A DNA stretch of 64,000 nucleotides, taken from positions 124,001 through 188,000 of the forward strand of contig CAZASG010000001.1 of the NCBI GenBank assembly GCA_964487745.1, given 5' to 3'. Of this stretch, positions 32,911-42,096 are shown piece after piece. Each line of letters opens with the position of its first letter. The first letter of the stretch is position 1. Source of the stretch: Desulfolinea sp964487745. Lineage in GTDB: Bacteria > Chloroflexota > Anaerolineae > Anaerolineales > Villigracilaceae. Position numbers and translations under genes: made by a program. Under the pieces are notes generated by a model. That model made no database searches, was not told the DNA's origin, and saw only the letters and a list, made by a program, of their open reading frames with translations.

Positions 32911-34961
32911 GGTAAATATTGTAAGCAATCTTGCGGTTCTAAACGAGGAACCAGAAGTTGAATATAAACTGATTTAAATGTTTCTACAGGCTCATAAAAA
33001 CAAAGCGTTGGCGCTGCGACCCACTTTGCCCATGCATCACCCTCTTCTGAGAAAGAACCCTCTTCTTTAATCGGCGTCTTAAGTGGTTCAGAAACGATTA
33101 GGCTAAACCGATGGTTAGAAAGATCTCGGTAATAGTCAACAAAGTATTCTGCATTATTACGCATAGACTGTTCCATCATGAGTTTCTTTTCATAATCAGG
33201 CACCAAGGGAATAGGAGGAACATGTCCAAAAGTAAGCAATTGGCGCTGATCTATGAAAAGAACATCTCCTCTCTCAGCCGCCTGCGTTGTATAGATCCGT
33301 ATTTGTGTAAGTGCGTCCTGTATATCTTGCTCTGGTGGTAAAGCTTCAATAGGCGCGTCGCTATTTGGGTCAAAATCGGTCAGAACTTGTATTTGAATGA
33401 TTTCTTCTTGGGTCAAAGAGATTTTTGGGTGCAGAGAAAGCAAAGGTTTCATCGCGGGCAATGCAATTAATAAAATAACAACCAATTTTATAAATCCAGA
33501 ACTTTCAGAAGTTAACAATTTTCTAAAATTGCCGTTTTTCCATGCAATAGCTAAACCAAAAAGTAGGGCTATTAGAAACATGTCTAGATTATGCAGATTG
33601 TTTCCACCACCTATCTTTGTGCTAATAACGAGACCAACAAGGAGGAACGCAAGCAAGCTCCCAATAAGCACCATTTTTTGTAAACGAGGAAATTTCCAAT
33701 CTATTGATGGAAGCGTGTAAACCAGAAGAATGAGTGCGGGAAGAACTGCTGCCAAGAGTCCTAGCAGAATACCTTCTGGATATGTTTCATTCGGTAAAAG
33801 GCGATACCAAAGAAGAGGTTGGCGGGTAATACTTTCCGATATTTCAGAAACGTTGATACGGCCTTCGCTTCCTTGTTGGAGCATGTTCAGCATTTGAGGA
33901 AACAGATATCCACCCAAGATACCGGCAATCCCACTAGAAATAGAGCGCAACCATACTTTCCCTTGCTTTAACGTTGCCCCAGAAAATTCCAAGATAATGA
34001 TCCATATCGCAGGAGCAAAAAGCCAAGTCCAACGTGCTGCTTGTGCATAATAACCAGAGAGAAAGATGAGAGGAAGCGTGATAAGCAAAGGGCGTTGCCA
34101 TGCTAAAGCGACCAAAATTGCACTTAGAATCAACGGTGTGTATACAGGCCCTTGGTTAATAAATAAAAATGTCCACAAACCAGCGAAAACCCACATAATG
34201 TCCCGTTTTTTGCTTGGCTTGAAGGCCAGCCACCCTAATAGCATATAAGGGAACGTTAATACAAAAGCACTCCAGAAACGTACCCCAAAAATGGAAATAT
34301 CTTCTACTAAAAAAGGGATTCCCCAAAGGAATTGTCTCCCCGCAGAGATGAATGCTTCTAGCGGTTGATCTTGTGGATAATTGTATAGATCCCGCCCAAA
34401 TAAGACAGAATAGTCCCATATACGATTGCCGTCAGACCAGTACAGGTTGAAAGGATAGCTTAAAACATTGGAGAAAGCACTTGCTAAAGTAAAAGCTGCT
34501 CCTGATAAAAGAATTCCTTGCAGCAGAGATACCCATGTGATAAGTCTTTCATCATCAGAGTGGGGAAGTAATATTCCAAGGCTAAACACAAGGAGACCCC
34601 AAATGTATAAGTGAAGGTATGTGCCAGAAAAGACAAACCCCCAATATGAATATTGGAATAAGTACAGAGGGAAAATTAAAAGGAGAATAATTATTATGAA
34701 ACGATAATTTCCTAAACGTTTCCTAACGGCGAACAAGAAAGAGTATATTTTATACAGGCCTTCTTGGTGCCATAAATATAAGCTTGCAAAAAACAAGAAC
34801 AAAACAGTAAAAATAATAAAAAAAAGAAAAATAAAAAACCATTTTAAAGAGAAGTTGCCAAGCCAAGTTCCCGTATCCCAAGCGATATTCCAAAGTTCGA
34901 ACGCTGCTTGAGTGACAATCCAAGCAAAAAAGAGAACTAGCAAAAAACGAATGCGTTTCAT
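32907..34961 (-). CDS. Large polytopic membrane protein of the glycan operon
   Basis: 684 residues, about 14 hydrophobic helices and a soluble C-terminal part of ~150 residues. No conserved domain recognised. The layout (aromatic-rich helices, an early loop with YWSDGNRIWDYSVLF, a C-terminal exported domain) resembles GT-C oligosaccharyl/arabinosyl-type transferases, and the loop's Asp pattern is compatible, but this is inference. AT-rich. Sits 5 bases after the flippase-like gene and overlaps the methyltransferase start. Confidence 0.65.
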   Translation of the reverse strand: MKRIRFLLVLFFAWIVTQAAFELWNIAWDTGTWLGNFSLKWFFIFLFFIIFTVLFLFFASLYLWHQEGLYKIYSFLFAVRKRLGNYRFIIIILLLIFPLYLFQYSYWGFVFSGTYLHLYIWGLLVFSLGILLPHSDDERLITWVSLLQGILLSGAAFTLASAFSNVLSYPFNLYWSDGNRIWDYSVLFGRDLYNYPQDQPLEAFISAGRQFLWGIPFLVEDISIFGVRFWSAFVLTFPYMLLGWLAFKPSKKRDIMWVFAGLWTFLFINQGPVYTPLILSAILVALAWQRPLLITLPLIFLSGYYAQAARWTWLFAPAIWIIILEFSGATLKQGKVWLRSISSGIAGILGGYLFPQMLNMLQQGSEGRINVSEISESITRQPLLWYRLLPNETYPEGILLGLLAAVLPALILLVYTLPSIDWKFPRLQKMVLIGSLLAFLLVGLVISTKIGGGNNLHNLDMFLIALLFGLAIAWKNGNFRKLLTSESSGFIKLVVILLIALPAMKPLLSLHPKISLTQEEIIQIQVLTDFDPNSDAPIEALPPEQDIQDALTQIRIYTTQAAERGDVLFIDQRQLLTFGHVPPIPLVPDYEKKLMMEQSMRNNAEYFVDYYRDLSNHRFSLIVSEPLKTPIKEEGSFSEEGDAWAKWVAAPTLCFYEPVETFKSVYIQLLVPRLEPQDCLQYLP

Positions 34962-34966
34962 AGTAA

Positions 34967-35896
34967 CTATTCTGTATCTCCATAAAAAAACTGCGAAAAG
35001 AAAAAGGCACCAGGCACGGTGGACAAAACAAGGAAAAAGCGACTTAGCACTGCCAAGGCAGTAGATGCTTCGAGACTGGTGCCAATGCTAACATACAAAA
35101 CAGTATAAATCATCTCTCGAATACCGTAGCCGTTTATAGAAATGGGCAACAAGGTTACCAGATAACTAATTGCTGAGATAGAAATCGCCTGAATGAAGGT
35201 TATTACAATTCCCATATTTTTTGCTAATATCCATACACAAAACATGGATAGGAGATTAGCAAATATAGCAATAGCAAAGCTTTTTATCACCGCTTTCCGC
35301 TGTAATATCCATGTTCTTCGAATACGATTATAAAGATTGGTTATTTTTTTGAAAATTTGGAGCTTTTGTTCTTGAACTTTTGTAAAAAACACCCAACTTC
35401 CCAAAATATTTTCTATATCAAGATTTTGCAATTCAGTATGGAAAACTACACTACCCAGAGGAAGATAGAAAAACATACTTATCACATTTAGTAGGCGGTC
35501 CACAATCACAGAACTAATTGCCAAACTAGTATTTTTTGTATGCCGTATTAGAACTGTGATGCGTAGGGTATCGCCACCTATTGTTGATGGCAAAAAGTTT
35601 GATGCGAAATTCCCCGCTAAAACCAACTTCAGGGTAGTGTAATAATTCCATTTTTTTTCTAGTTGTGCTAAAAGAAGGTGCCAACGCAAAGCAGTCAGTG
35701 CTTGTACGGAAAGAAAACCTAATATCAGAAATAAGATTACCACCTCAGGGATATTTGTAGCGAGAGTAAGAATTGTGCTCCATTCTTGCTCTAACAAAAG
35801 GATAGCAAACAGAATAACAGATACTAATGTCCCAATCCATTTCCACAAGCTGATTTTTTTAGGTGACCGAAAAGATGATATCTCCATAACAATCAA
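34967..35896 (-). CDS. MprF/AglD-like lysylphosphatidylglycerol synthase TM-region protein
   Basis: 309 residues, about 7-8 helices, UPF0104 superfamily. Landmarks: LRWHLLLAQLEK near 70-81, LVLAGNFASNFLPSTIGGDTLRI near 89-111 and the DRLLNVISMFFYLPLG segment; ISINGYGIREMIY near the end. Members are proposed flippases or polyprenol-handling proteins. It starts on the last bases of the pyruvyl transferase gene (ATGA overlap), supporting a role in export or assembly of the same glycan. Confidence 0.82.
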   Translation of the reverse strand: MIVMEISSFRSPKKISLWKWIGTLVSVILFAILLLEQEWSTILTLATNIPEVVILFLILGFLSVQALTALRWHLLLAQLEKKWNYYTTLKLVLAGNFASNFLPSTIGGDTLRITVLIRHTKNTSLAISSVIVDRLLNVISMFFYLPLGSVVFHTELQNLDIENILGSWVFFTKVQEQKLQIFKKITNLYNRIRRTWILQRKAVIKSFAIAIFANLLSMFCVWILAKNMGIVITFIQAISISAISYLVTLLPISINGYGIREMIYTVLYVSIGTSLEASTALAVLSRFFLVLSTVPGAFFFSQFFYGDTE

Positions 35897-37107
35897 TTTT
35901 CGCTAGATGAGATTTTCGACAACAACTTTTTGAGTATGCTGGCATTTGTTTGAACAGAAGCTTCCACAGAATGTCGGATATTTTTTCGAACCTCATCTAA
36001 ATCATCTCTAATCAAAGAAATTCTTTCATTCAAGTAATCAGGGTTCTTGATATAGGTCTCTAAATTAATCGCAAGGTTTGGCAATCCTAAATGAGAAAGA
36101 ATACTTTCACCCTTGAGGGTATAGCTCAAATTAATAGCAGGAACACCAAAGCGTAGAGCGACAAGAGTTGTATGTAAACGCATACCAACAACCAAACCTA
36201 AACGAGACATAAGTTGATAATATGCAGGCATGCTTAGGTAGCTATCAACCAAGATAACGTTATCGTCATTAGCGAAATCCTTTTTTATTATCTGGAGCCA
36301 CTGAAGATCATCTTCCCAAGGCTCAATCTCAGGCTGATAAGCTGAAATTAGTAGAATTTTGGCGTTATATTTCGCACGCAGGAATTCTATTGTTCTATTA
36401 GCTGCTCTCATCAATTCCTGCATTTTGGCTTCAGAACGAGTTCTATAGCGCTCTTTTGAAAACTTATAAGGCAAAAGACTGGAAGAAAAGTGAAACCATT
36501 GTCGAATGTTAAATCCTACAAGAAAATCATTACCTGCGACCCACTTGTCTAGCATGTCATTTTCCTGCAGAGATAATCCTTCCAAATCTTTTTCTAAATC
36601 AGGCAAAAAAATTGCATCATGCCCCAAGTGGAATTTTGGAGCTGTCGATAAACTATCTATAAGAGCAAGCGTGCCCCGATCTCTAGCGACAAAGACTTCT
36701 ATGCATTTCAGAATCCCCTTCGCTAAATATTGTCCAATTTTGGTATCAATTGGACCCGCACCTTGAAAGAGCACCCATATCTCTAACCCTAAGAGGCGAT
36801 ATATGTGAAAAAGAGCAAAAAGATACATCAATTTCATCAAACTAGAATCATCTTGCATGTCCAACCCAACCCCCCAAATAACGATATCTGATTTCAAAAG
36901 TTTTTTCCAGCCCGTCGTTGATGGAAAGATATTGTGCAAGTGCCCATATGGAAGAACATTCTCGACATGATCAGGAATATCATCTTTAGCATGAGCAAAA
37001 ACAATATTTTCTGTGAACCCCATATTAGACAAAGTATTCAGTAAAGCCCACCGACTCGCTAAATCACCGCGATTGGCTTTAATAGTACGTGGTAAAACAA
37101 AACGCAT
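35893..37107 (-). CDS. Polysaccharide pyruvyl transferase family protein
   Basis: 404 residues. The family (CsaB/WcaK) adds ketal pyruvate to cell-surface sugars from phosphoenolpyruvate, creating negative charge and, in S-layer organisms, an anchoring ligand. Visible: VIWGVGLDMQDDS near 73-85, LFQGAGPIDTKIGQYL near 117-132, FVARDRGTLALID, and MRLHTTLVALRFGVPAINLSY near 340-360, the C-terminal signature. AT-rich. Tightly packed with the neighbours. Confidence 0.88.
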   Translation of the reverse strand: MRFVLPRTIKANRGDLASRWALLNTLSNMGFTENIVFAHAKDDIPDHVENVLPYGHLHNIFPSTTGWKKLLKSDIVIWGVGLDMQDDSSLMKLMYLFALFHIYRLLGLEIWVLFQGAGPIDTKIGQYLAKGILKCIEVFVARDRGTLALIDSLSTAPKFHLGHDAIFLPDLEKDLEGLSLQENDMLDKWVAGNDFLVGFNIRQWFHFSSSLLPYKFSKERYRTRSEAKMQELMRAANRTIEFLRAKYNAKILLISAYQPEIEPWEDDLQWLQIIKKDFANDDNVILVDSYLSMPAYYQLMSRLGLVVGMRLHTTLVALRFGVPAINLSYTLKGESILSHLGLPNLAINLETYIKNPDYLNERISLIRDDLDEVRKNIRHSVEASVQTNASILKKLLSKISSSEN

Positions 37108-37116
37108 AATGCTCTC

Positions 37117-38250
37117 TTAGTTCTTATCTTTTTTTGTTAAAATTCTCTCATATTGGTCAACAATATGAGGAAGATTAAATTGTTTGGCTTTACGTAAACT
37201 AGCTTTTCGAAACTCGTATAGTTTTTTATAATCCTTATTAGCAATAAGCGCCGACAAGTATGTATTAAAAGTTGTTTCCTTTTCATCTACTAAAAAACCA
37301 TTTATTCCTTCATCTACCAGATCGATGAACCCTCCAATATTGCTAACAACCATTGCTAGTCCCATTGCGAGAGCTTGAACACCTACCACGGGAAGCCCCT
37401 CAGACAAAGATGGCATAAAGAGGATGTCACTTTTGCTGAACCATTCAATAACCTCTTCAGGTGAAACCCATCCGGGCAATACAAAGCGATGCTCCATATT
37501 GTAGCTGGAAATCTTTTGTTCTATTTCTCCACGAAGAGGTCCGTCGCCAAGAAGCACACACTCCCAAGGAATATCTCGCAAAGAGGCTAGAGTCTTTACA
37601 ATTTGTAAAGGATTTTTCTGTTTCATGAAGCGCCCTGCAAAGATAATTCGTGGAGGGGATTGAACAGTAACCTTTCCAGGATTTAGACTACCTAAGTCCA
37701 CACCATTATGAACAACATCAATTTCAACTGGATAGTATTTATGCGCAAGTTGGCGGGTAAATTCGCTGACCGCGACTATTCTAGTAGCATCGCGCCAAAC
37801 AGGACGCGTAAATGGAAGCACCCAACGAAACCATTTGCCAGTTTTTTCTGGTGCACCACCAGGCACATCACCAAGATGTGCTGTAAGAATATATGGTATT
37901 TTTCTTATCCGAGATAATACCCAGGCCAGCACCCCTGTCGGAACCGCAAAATGCGCGTGAATAATATCAGGCCTCCATCTACCTGTTAAACGAATTCCAG
38001 CCCAAAGTCCAACAAGAATATAAATACCCATTGTAAGAAATCCTGCCCGGAAGGCTTCGCGACGCATTGAGGGCACACGGATAATCCGAATCCCATTTCC
38101 AATTTCATCTTTGGGTAATCCCGGCAGATGGGATGTAACAATAATAATCTCGTGTCCACGCTGGGACAACCCCTCTGCGATATCCAGCGCAACACGGCCT
38201 CCTCCTCCGCCAACAGGAGGCAATTCATAGGTAAGAAGAAGAATTTGCAT
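37117..38250 (-). CDS. Glycosyltransferase family 4 protein
   Basis: 377 residues, GT-B fold. N-terminal acceptor domain starts YELPPVGGGGGRVALDIAEGL; the C-terminal donor domain has FAGRFMKQKNPLQIVKTLASL and the E-x7-E motif PSLSEGLPVVGVQALAMG. Cytosolic transferase using a nucleotide sugar, donor not readable. The N-terminal membrane-associating patch IYILVGLWAGI is normal for such enzymes. Overlaps the GT2 stop by one base. Confidence 0.92.
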   Translation of the reverse strand: MQILLLTYELPPVGGGGGRVALDIAEGLSQRGHEIIIVTSHLPGLPKDEIGNGIRIIRVPSMRREAFRAGFLTMGIYILVGLWAGIRLTGRWRPDIIHAHFAVPTGVLAWVLSRIRKIPYILTAHLGDVPGGAPEKTGKWFRWVLPFTRPVWRDATRIVAVSEFTRQLAHKYYPVEIDVVHNGVDLGSLNPGKVTVQSPPRIIFAGRFMKQKNPLQIVKTLASLRDIPWECVLLGDGPLRGEIEQKISSYNMEHRFVLPGWVSPEEVIEWFSKSDILFMPSLSEGLPVVGVQALAMGLAMVVSNIGGFIDLVDEGINGFLVDEKETTFNTYLSALIANKDYKKLYEFRKASLRKAKQFNLPHIVDQYERILTKKDKN

Positions 38251-39200
38251 CAGTTAATGTTAAAAGTTTTACGGACGGTATAGGTCGGTTTGCGCTGAGA
38301 TTCATGATAGGTACGCACCTGCAATTCCGCGATCAAGCCCATTAGGATAGATTGAAACCCCAAGATAAAGAACATCGCACTCATTTGAAATAATGGCGAA
38401 CCGAGTACAGAAATCTCGTAAAAGACACGACGAACAAAAAGGAAAAGCAACAGGAGCGTGCTTGCTCCAATTAAACCGATCCCAGTGCCACCAAAAAGAT
38501 AGATTGGTTTGGCTGAATAGGAAAGCAGAAATTTGACGGTGAAAAGATCAAGGATAACCTTTACCGTGCGTTCCAGACCATATTTTGCTTCCCCAAAACG
38601 ACGCGGGTGATGACGAACAGGTACTTCCAATATCTTTGCGCCAACAGAATGAGCAAAGACCGGGATAAAGCGATGCATTTCTCCATATAGCCGAAAACCC
38701 GTGATCACTTCACGGCGATAGGCTTTAAGGGTACATCCATAATCATGCAGATGGACGCCAGTGACTCTAGAGATCAAGCCATTCGCCATGCGCGAAGGTA
38801 TCGTTCGTGTAAGGGTATTATCTTTACGATTTTTACGCCAGCCGCTGATCACATCGTAACCCTCGTCTAGTTTTTCCAATAACATTGGAATATCTGCAGG
38901 GTCATTTTGCAGATCCGCATCCATCAAAACGATCACTTCGCCTTGGGAATGATCGATCCCGGCAGCAATGGCTGCTGTCTGTCCGAAATTACGCCGAAAA
39001 GCCACCGCACGAATATGCTCAGGATCTTTTTTTGCGTACTCTTTTAGCACTTCCAAACTTTTGTCTTGACTCCCGTCATCTACAAGAATTATTTCCCAAG
39101 ATCGCGAAACGGCTTCCAAAGCACCATACACGGCATTGAAAAGTAATGGAAGTGTTTCTTCTTCGTTATAAACGGGGATTACAAGGGAGAGGTACATCAT
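38250..39200 (-). CDS. GT2 polyprenyl-phosphate glycosyltransferase (GtrB/ArnC type)
   Basis: 316 residues. GT-A domain: VIPVYNEEETLPLL at 7-20, ILVDDGSQDKS at about 39-49, VLMDADLQNDPADIP with the metal-binding D-x-D, and SGWRKNRKDN; then two C-terminal helices (about 232-258 and 268-292), the GtrB/DPMS arrangement. These enzymes charge undecaprenyl phosphate with a sugar for GT-C enzymes, of which three are encoded nearby. The start overlaps the preceding gene as ATGA. Confidence 0.93.
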   Translation of the reverse strand: MMYLSLVIPVYNEEETLPLLFNAVYGALEAVSRSWEIILVDDGSQDKSLEVLKEYAKKDPEHIRAVAFRRNFGQTAAIAAGIDHSQGEVIVLMDADLQNDPADIPMLLEKLDEGYDVISGWRKNRKDNTLTRTIPSRMANGLISRVTGVHLHDYGCTLKAYRREVITGFRLYGEMHRFIPVFAHSVGAKILEVPVRHHPRRFGEAKYGLERTVKVILDLFTVKFLLSYSAKPIYLFGGTGIGLIGASTLLLLFLFVRRVFYEISVLGSPLFQMSAMFFILGFQSILMGLIAELQVRTYHESQRKPTYTVRKTFNIN

Positions 39201-41077
39201 TTTCTCCTAAAAATTCGCAAGAAAGAATCAGGACGGTCATCAAGCAAGATCGCTGAGCGAGGCATCTCTTCATATTTTGTTGCATCTAAATACTGTTTCC
39301 ATTCTTTTGTATAGAGATAATTAACCACAACAATATATTCTGCTTCCTGTTTCCATTGTTGATCAAGTTCATCATTCCAAGATCCTAATGCAAGTACGGT
39401 TGCAGGATCACCGCCAATCACATAATTATTGTAATAATTAAGCTGCGTTGGATAAATCTTCACACCATCCGGAATGTATAGGAGAGGCAGTAGAGAGGTA
39501 CCTCCCTCCCAATACACAGAGCTCCCTGATGATATATATTCGGCAAGGTAGACTCCAGAGTCTTCATGAGCCAAAATAATGTCGCCATTGTATCCTATAT
39601 TCCGTTCGCTCATGGTAATAAAAGGAAAAGAAATAGCCGACAAAATAAGAAAGGAAATAAGTGTTAGATAGCCAAAATTAATTTTTGCCCTTTTCAAGAA
39701 AAAATATCGTAGTAAAAAGACCAGCGCTAAAAAGAAGCACCCAACAATGAAGCCAAAAAAAACAGAGATATATTGTCGTGATAAAGAATATGATAAGCCA
39801 AATTTATTTCCAATCAAGGTCAGCAAAGTAACCGTGCCTGAAAGAACTTGTCCATCCTTAATTCTCGGAATTTCTAACGACAGTAGGGTCTCCCCTATTT
39901 CTTCAAAAGCAGAATATCCCGTTCCTGTTGTCAAAATCAAAATAGTGATGAAAACAATACCTGTAAGAAAGGTTGGTAACTCTTTTTTCCAAGATCGAAT
40001 AGAAAGAACAATAAGAACAATACCACTAACACTAAAGAAATCAAAATAAAGCGACCAACAATAAACACAATAGTCTTTTCCTAAGCTAGCCCAAGCATGC
40101 ATTAAGGACAATACTGAAAACAACACAATCAGAAAAACAGTATCGTTTCTTTGTTGTTTGTTTTTCCATTGCTTAGGCCATAGGATTAATGTTGCAAGCA
40201 CACCATTAAAGATAATGATATGAAAGCGATATACCCTGAAAAAAGACAATATTCTTGAAGAAAATGTTGGCGAAAAAAGATTTTGATGAACACCTTTATC
40301 CCTTATAAGAAAATCAGCCGGAAGATAAAGGGATTGAAGGGAAATAGATATTTTTTCTGGCAGCCAAGGTACCCAAAGCTGTAATATTTCAGGCCACCAA
40401 AGCGCATGTCCCCCAATTAATACTATTAGGCTAGCCAGAGAAGACCATAAACCTGCTTTATAACCGTATTGAAAAAATATATAAAGCAGCAATATCGGGA
40501 GGACAACAACCATGTTTTGACGCGTGAGTATCATTAAGCTCGCAACAATTGCGCTCGATGCAAGCTGCCAAATCTTGCGATCTCCCCCCAAGCATAACTC
40601 CATTATCCAAACCAACATAAAGGCTATTAGAACCTGCGAAATCGCAAGGTTATAAAGACGCACAAATGAAATACTTAGAGCAAACAGCCAAACTACGCCA
40701 GCGCCCCACCACTTATTACTTAAACGCCTTACTATAAGCCACAAAACAAAAACCATTAACAAAGCAATAAAAATAGCAAAATATCGCCCTGTTCGTAAAC
40801 CTGGCCCAAACCAAGCTTGTACATAACCGGGAATCAGAAAAGCCAAGGGCATCTTGTTCGTCCAGATCCCTGGCGAGAAAGGCGCATATTGACCAGTTAC
40901 AAAAAGATAGCCTTTATATAGATAAGCGCTTTCATCTAATCTGGAAAAGGATATGTGCGCGTAGTGCCATAGTTGGACAGCATACAACACTCCCCCAATA
41001 ATCGCAATAAAAACTGGGTTTAGAATTAAATAAAAAGGAAACTTTTGCAGAGTTTCCTTTTTAAATAGAGCTTTCAT
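39197..41077 (-). CDS. GT39-like membrane glycosyltransferase
   Basis: 626 residues, about 12-13 helices. First loop FSRLDESAYLYKGYLFVTG (acidic pair in DE) and the TNKMPLAFLIPGYVQAWFGPGLRTGRY region are characteristic of the PMT_2/ArnT-like group; the C-terminal 100 residues form an exported domain. Probably transfers a polyprenyl-phosphate-linked sugar; acceptor unknown. Its start overlaps the gmd stop by one base (TAATG). Confidence 0.8.
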   Translation of the reverse strand: MKALFKKETLQKFPFYLILNPVFIAIIGGVLYAVQLWHYAHISFSRLDESAYLYKGYLFVTGQYAPFSPGIWTNKMPLAFLIPGYVQAWFGPGLRTGRYFAIFIALLMVFVLWLIVRRLSNKWWGAGVVWLFALSISFVRLYNLAISQVLIAFMLVWIMELCLGGDRKIWQLASSAIVASLMILTRQNMVVVLPILLLYIFFQYGYKAGLWSSLASLIVLIGGHALWWPEILQLWVPWLPEKISISLQSLYLPADFLIRDKGVHQNLFSPTFSSRILSFFRVYRFHIIIFNGVLATLILWPKQWKNKQQRNDTVFLIVLFSVLSLMHAWASLGKDYCVYCWSLYFDFFSVSGIVLIVLSIRSWKKELPTFLTGIVFITILILTTGTGYSAFEEIGETLLSLEIPRIKDGQVLSGTVTLLTLIGNKFGLSYSLSRQYISVFFGFIVGCFFLALVFLLRYFFLKRAKINFGYLTLISFLILSAISFPFITMSERNIGYNGDIILAHEDSGVYLAEYISSGSSVYWEGGTSLLPLLYIPDGVKIYPTQLNYYNNYVIGGDPATVLALGSWNDELDQQWKQEAEYIVVVNYLYTKEWKQYLDATKYEEMPRSAILLDDRPDSFLRIFRRK

Positions 41078-42036
41078 TAACTTTGTAAGCGCTCCAGATC
41101 CGCCTGCACCATCATCTCAACGAGTCCTTTAAAACTGACTTTGCGCTCCCAGCCCAACTCATCGCGTGCTTTGCTAGGATCAGAAATCAACAGATCCACT
41201 TCTGCGGGGCGATAAAATTTCGGATCAACGATAACATAGTCATTGTAGTCAAGGTCTACATAGCCAAAAGCATGTTCGCAAAATTCGCGCACGGCATATG
41301 TTTCACCGGTGCCGATCACGAAGCTCTCAGGTTTCTCCTGTTGGAGCATGAGCCACATCGCTTCGACATAATCACCTGCGAAGCCCCAGTCACGGCGTGA
41401 ATCAAGATTACCAAGGCGTAATTCGTTTTGCATGCCTAATTTTAGGCGGGCTACAGCATCTGAGATTTTACGGGTCACAAATTCCAAGCCACGTCGGGGG
41501 CTCTCATGATTAAAAAGGATGCCGGATGTTGCAAAAATATCATAAGACTCACGGTAGTTGATCGTGATCCAGTGCCCATAAACCTTTGCAACACCATAAG
41601 GGCTGCGAGGGTAAAAAGGTGTTGTCTCTTTTTGAGGAACTTCCATAACCTTACCAAACATCTCACTGCTGGATGCTTGATAAAACTTGATCGACTTATC
41701 AAAAAGCCGGATCGCCTCCAGCAATCTGGTTACACCTACACCAGTCACTTCAGCTGTTAGCACAGCCTGATTCCAGGAAGTTGGTACAAAAGACTGCGCG
41801 GCCAAATTATAAACTTCTTCAGGTTTATGCTCTTCCAAAAGGCCCAAAAGTGAGCCCTGGTCGTGTAAGTCACCTTGTACCAAGCTGATCTGATCAAGCA
41901 GATGGTCAATTCTCTCAAAATTCACAGTACTGGAACGGCGTACCATGCCAACGACATCATAGCCTTTTTCAAGCAATAACTCAGCTAAGTAAGATCCATC
42001 TTGTCCGGTGATCCCGGTAATTAGAGCAGTGGGCAT
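41077..42036 (-). CDS. gmd: GDP-mannose 4,6-dehydratase
   Basis: 319 residues of the extended SDR family. Makes GDP-4-keto-6-deoxymannose, precursor of GDP-fucose, -rhamnose or -perosamine. Rossmann motif GITGQDGSYLAELL at 8-21; RRSSTVNFERIDHL; catalytic Ser/Thr-Tyr-Lys with SSSEMFGK and Y-x3-K in PRSPYGVAKVYGHW; NHESPRRGLEFVTRKI. Length is short of E. coli Gmd (373) but usual for this branch. AAAGGAG precedes the ATG. Second gene of the glycan operon; the reductase that would finish the sugar is not in the window. Confidence 0.93.
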   Translation of the reverse strand: MPTALITGITGQDGSYLAELLLEKGYDVVGMVRRSSTVNFERIDHLLDQISLVQGDLHDQGSLLGLLEEHKPEEVYNLAAQSFVPTSWNQAVLTAEVTGVGVTRLLEAIRLFDKSIKFYQASSSEMFGKVMEVPQKETTPFYPRSPYGVAKVYGHWITINYRESYDIFATSGILFNHESPRRGLEFVTRKISDAVARLKLGMQNELRLGNLDSRRDWGFAGDYVEAMWLMLQQEKPESFVIGTGETYAVREFCEHAFGYVDLDYNDYVIVDPKFYRPAEVDLLISDPSKARDELGWERKVSFKGLVEMMVQADLERLQS

Positions 42037-42096
42037 ATTTTCTCCTTTATGGAAATTCTCTGAAACGGAGACATTATACGTTCTCCGCGAGGCATG

